Origin: Desmodus rotundus
Lineage: Eukaryota; Chordata; Mammalia; Chiroptera; Phyllostomidae
Length of the DNA: 64,000 bases
Assembly (NCBI RefSeq): GCF_022682495.2
Contig: NC_071399.1
Span: forward strand, 7,111,342-7,175,341
Direction: 5' to 3'
In this document: positions 62,400 through 64,000 of the stretch, piece by piece
Layout: each line of letters begins with the position of its first letter
Numbering within the stretch: the stretch's first letter is position 1
Translations under genes and position numbers: made by a program
The notes under the pieces: model-generated
What the model saw: only the letters and a program-made list of their open reading frames with translations
Told to the model about the DNA's origin: nothing
Databases searched by the model: none

Positions 62400-62970
62400 A
62401 GCATCTGAAGCGAGTACGAGCGCGCAACTCTCTCTGTGCATCAAGCACAAATGAAGCGGACAGCATTTGCCCGATCAGCGAGCTGGAAGCGCGGAGGACG
62501 GGGACGGGTGGCACTTCCACTCTCTCACGTGGGCACATCGCCTCGCCTGCGCGGGCAGCGCAGCCGGCCAGGCCCATTGAGACTGTCAGGGCTCTGCGAC
62601 CGCGAGGCGTGCGCTTCCTCCCTCTGAATCCTGAGTTCAAGGTGCCCCAGACCCTGGTGTGTAAATAAAGCACGTTTATTAATGAATGGGTCCTATTATA
62701 ATGTATTCAAATAGGGGGACGCTTAGGAAAGAAATCTCAGCTATTAAGCTTTCCTTTGGAACACGCAGCTCCTCGTCCAAGGAGCCTGGGAAATGGACGA
62801 CTGCACTGCGAGCGGAGGCCACGGCCAAGCGGGAGGCGCGCAGTCATCGGAGGCTCCTTGAACGCTCTTGGGCAGCAGTCAGTGCGGACACTGTCCCTGG
62901 AAGGCAGTCCCCTTCTTAAACGGGTTACCCAGCGTGGCAGGTGGCCAGAGGTGCTGCTCACGAAGCGCAT
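62400..62970. promoter_or_regulatory. CpG-dense patch (island-like) in the downstream intron
   Basis: I count 23 CpG in about 203 bases at 62411-62613 and 16 more in 62764-62967, against very sparse CpG elsewhere in the intron. An AT-richer gap with AATAAA (62666-62671) and a TAATGAATGG stretch separates the two parts. No transposon consensus is recognised. It could be an alternative promoter, an enhancer, or an unrecognised CpG-rich repeat. Confidence 0.5.
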
Positions 62971-64000
62971 TATGACTTGGTTCTGTTTTTACTAACCTCT
63001 GGCCTGGCTTTTTGGGGAGTGGGTAAGAAATGAAACCTGGCACCTGGGCCTGAAAAAGGTAATAGGTGTAGTGACTTACTACTCGCCTCCAAAAGGCTTC
63101 TTCCACTTCCATTCCCCAGTGATTTCCACCTGGCCTCCCATAAATATGGTAAAATCAGCTCCCAGCCTCCTTTCTGGAACATTCTGTGTTCTCCCTCCAA
63201 CACTTCAATCAGCTCTCCTGCGAGTGTCCTGTTGTAAGCCCAATGGGTGTAGAGCTTTGGTTGGGGGGGTGGGGGTATCCTCAACACAAAGGCTGTGTCC
63301 TTCAATTTTCCCCTTGTAAATGGATGAGTTTATCTGGATGCTGTGCATGTAACAGGAATACAGGGAATGCACTTAAGGAGATGCCAGAGGGCTAAGAAAC
63401 AGCCCTCCTTAAGGAACTTGACCAACAGTGGTGGTTGAAGCCGCCCTGGGGCGTGATTCAGTTTCCTCGGTTTCTGCATCTGTAAACCTTTTCAGATGAC
63501 TCCTAAGGACCCTTCTCACTCTTAAACTGACGTGATTCTCCCAGAGGTTGCTTGTTATTGTCATCTGAGTGCCGGGTTCACTGGAACTTCCTCCGGAGTC
63601 TAGGGAGACAGAAATGACAAAGACGGTGTTTTAATGTTAAAGAGTAAATTTGCAACAGCACGTTTTAATTTTTGCCTGCATTTCCACTAACTAATATGGA
63701 AATATTTGATTAATTAGATTTCAGTTGTTTAATTCTTGTCCTGTTCATGACAAGCAGATTTGCCACCTTGCGATTTGTAGGACAAAGGAAGGTAGTAAAA
63801 CTAACTTAGGTGTATGGTGGGAAACCAAAATAATGATAATCTTTATCTGCAGAATATGCATTTATTCCATTTGTACTGATTAGAATTATAAGAGGGTGAT
63901 TTGAGGAACTTTCTGTGGTACAATCAGAAAGGAAGAGGATTGATATTTGATGTCTGGCCTCTAGAAATCAGTATTATTACTTTATACTCTCATTCCATGA
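62971..64000. other. Unique intron at the right edge
   Basis: A G-rich word lies at 63259-63276. The 63650-63960 interval is AT-rich and repeat-free, with TGATTAATTAG at 63707-63717 and could be a conserved noncoding element. No exon seen. Confidence 0.45.

Larger units (their letters stand above)
20320..64000 (+). other. TENM3: TENM3 intron downstream of the exon (3' end outside the window)
   Basis: I looked for the following teneurin-3 exon (Gln/Pro/His-rich, leading to the LQDSWVLGSN-type motif) and did not find it. The intron therefore runs at least 43.7 kb past the right edge. Confidence 0.75.

Noticed and set aside
62377..62673. 98-codon minus-strand frame in the CpG-dense patch
   Set aside because: Arg/Ala-rich product expected from CpG-rich DNA; no homology recognised.
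1..64000. CRISPR arrays, operons, integrases, plasmid or phage genes, endogenous viral genes
   Set aside because: None seen. The repeats are microsatellites or dispersed mammalian transposons, and no viral polymerase, capsid or envelope frame was recognised.

Overview
The window is mammalian nuclear DNA and almost certainly comes from a bat. It holds four tRNA-derived SINEs of the chiropteran VES type: three on the + strand (5077-5282, 10943-11138, 60266-60502) and one on the - strand (32891-33095). It also holds LINE-1 3' ends of the laurasiatherian kind, mariner-type MITEs, a Tigger element, and many old MIR and L2 fragments. There is no operon structure and nothing prokaryotic or plasmid-like. 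The family within bats cannot be fixed from this window; VES SINEs suggest Yangochiroptera.

The only coding sequence I can support is one internal exon of teneurin-3 (TENM3), + strand, 20041-20319. It is 279 nt long, begins and ends in phase 1, and has a good acceptor and donor. It encodes about residues 78-170 of the N-terminal cytoplasmic (Ten_N) domain. Everything else is read as intron: at least 20 kb upstream and at least 43 kb downstream. I found neither the preceding exon (with the initiator Met) nor the following one.

Layout. 1-3.2 kb: unique intron, a MIR relic and a G-rich L1 3' tail. 3.2-10.8 kb: a badly decayed, near full-length L1 on the + strand, broken up by a mariner MITE, a twin-primed (5'-inverted) younger L1, a VES SINE, a MIR-like stretch and an unidentified block of about 2 kb. 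10.9-20.0 kb: a second VES SINE, two further L1 fragments in opposite orientations, a second mariner MITE with TA target sites, and unique DNA. 20.0-20.5 kb: the exon, followed by a dense pyrimidine tract. 20.5-40 kb: mostly unique intron with microsatellites, MIR, L2 and L1 pieces and an antisense VES SINE. 40-56 kb: L2/MIR-rich intron and a Tigger element inside a MIR. 56-64 kb: a 29-base poly(G) run, a VES SINE with target-site duplication, and a CpG-dense patch at 62.4-63.0 kb.

No undescribed gene system is visible. The most useful leads are the CpG-dense intronic patch, the phase-neutral exon with its downstream pyrimidine tract, the nested transposon history, and the unexplained block inside the old L1. 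Most other open reading frames of 60-195 codons look like chance or repeat-derived frames. Repeat names were assigned from remembered consensus sequences, so their boundaries are approximate.
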